Shown here: positions 40,976-41,146 of the stretch, in pieces
Numbering within the stretch: the stretch's first letter is position 1
Layout of the letters: each line of letters starts with the position of its first letter
Origin: Treponema sp.
GTDB lineage: Bacteria; Spirochaetota; Spirochaetia; Treponematales; Treponemataceae
DNA: 41,146 nucleotides
Direction of reading: 5' to 3'
Assembly: GCA_024400955.1 (NCBI GenBank)
Contig: JAKSLY010000024.1
Span: 1 to 41,146 of the forward strand
Position numbers and translations under genes: made by a program
Notes under the pieces: generated by a model
What the model saw: the letters and a program-made list of their open reading frames with translations, nothing else
Told to the model about the DNA's origin: nothing
Database searches by the model: none

Positions 40976-40985
40976 GAACTATTCC

Positions 40986-41146
40986 TTACTTTCTAAAAGG
41001 CATATTGAACTTTGTAAGAAGTGCGCGTGCTTCATTGTCTGTACGTGCGCTTGTTACAATACTGATGTTCATACCGGCAATCTTAACAATCTTATCAAAG
41101 TCGATTTCCGGGAAGATAATCTGTTCAGTAATACCAAGAGAGAAGT
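40986..41146 (-). CDS. rplE: 50S ribosomal protein L5, C-terminal part (5' end beyond window)
   Basis: The last 53 codons are visible: [33 protein letters not shown] and the end [11 protein letters not shown]. This matches the L5 C-terminus and the gene order rplE-rpsN-rpsH. The start lies beyond base 41146. Confidence 0.95.
   Translation of the reverse strand, partial: FSLGITEQIIFPEIDFDKIVKIAGMNISIVTSARTDNEARALLTKFNMPFRK

Noticed and set aside
1..41146. CRISPR array, insertion sequence or prophage
   Set aside because: No regularly spaced direct repeats, transposase or phage genes were seen.

Overview
The window reads as chromosomal DNA of a host-associated spirochaete, most likely a Treponema. 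Evidence: the spc/alpha ribosomal operon lacks adk, map, infA and rpsD; a moxR/Bat aerotolerance locus is present; outer-membrane and lipoprotein genes occur together with FeS/flavin anaerobe genes. This is inference from gene content and protein character, not from a database search. No phage, insertion sequence, CRISPR array or rRNA was seen.

Layout. 1-2931 (+): 3' end of L-fucose isomerase with three hairpins, exonuclease III and a FadL-type outer-membrane protein. 2951-4488 (-): rRNA methyltransferase RlmB, a hairpin-rich spacer and a SEC-C/YchJ protein. 4593-8599: an iron-linked block. On + lie a 69-aa membrane protein, a P1B-type ATPase with an SCA metal-site motif and a small GRIRL-motif protein, resembling a ferrosome (fez) cluster. 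On - lie a Cys-rich DUF3793 protein and a flavodoxin. Both promoters are flanked by copies of the same inverted repeat, TTAG-N6-CTAA. 8652-13776 (+): a periplasmic-binding-protein/LytS kinase/AraC regulator/sugar-binding lipoprotein operon. 13895-21327 (+): moxR, DUF58, Bat proteins (including a BatB-BatC fusion) and Smr, then a DnaJ-domain membrane protein to 21946.

22039-28211: infA (-) and a DksA-like gene (+) fire from abutting divergent promoters. A minus-strand operon of REC-REC regulator, sensorless hybrid kinase and PHP phosphatase follows, then a DJ-1 protein (+), a flavin reductase (-) and tRNA-Ala(GGC) (-) only 2 bp apart. 28257-33841 (-): CBS-ACT protein and the livJ / livHMGF branched-chain amino-acid transporter. 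33988-41146 (-): the end of the spc operon plus the alpha operon (rplE partial, rpsN, rpsH, rplF, rplR, rpsE, rpmD, rplO, secY, rpmJ, rpsM, rpsK, rpoA, rplQ), closed by a small zinc-ribbon gene and a strong terminator.

Most notable are the putative ferrosome cluster and its shared operator with flavodoxin/DUF3793, suggesting an iron-starvation regulon, and a recurring promoter architecture in which the -10 box ends 7-9 nt before an ATG lacking a Shine-Dalgarno (SD), suggesting leaderless mRNAs. Promoters, operators and hairpins were found by eye; no scan or folding program was run.
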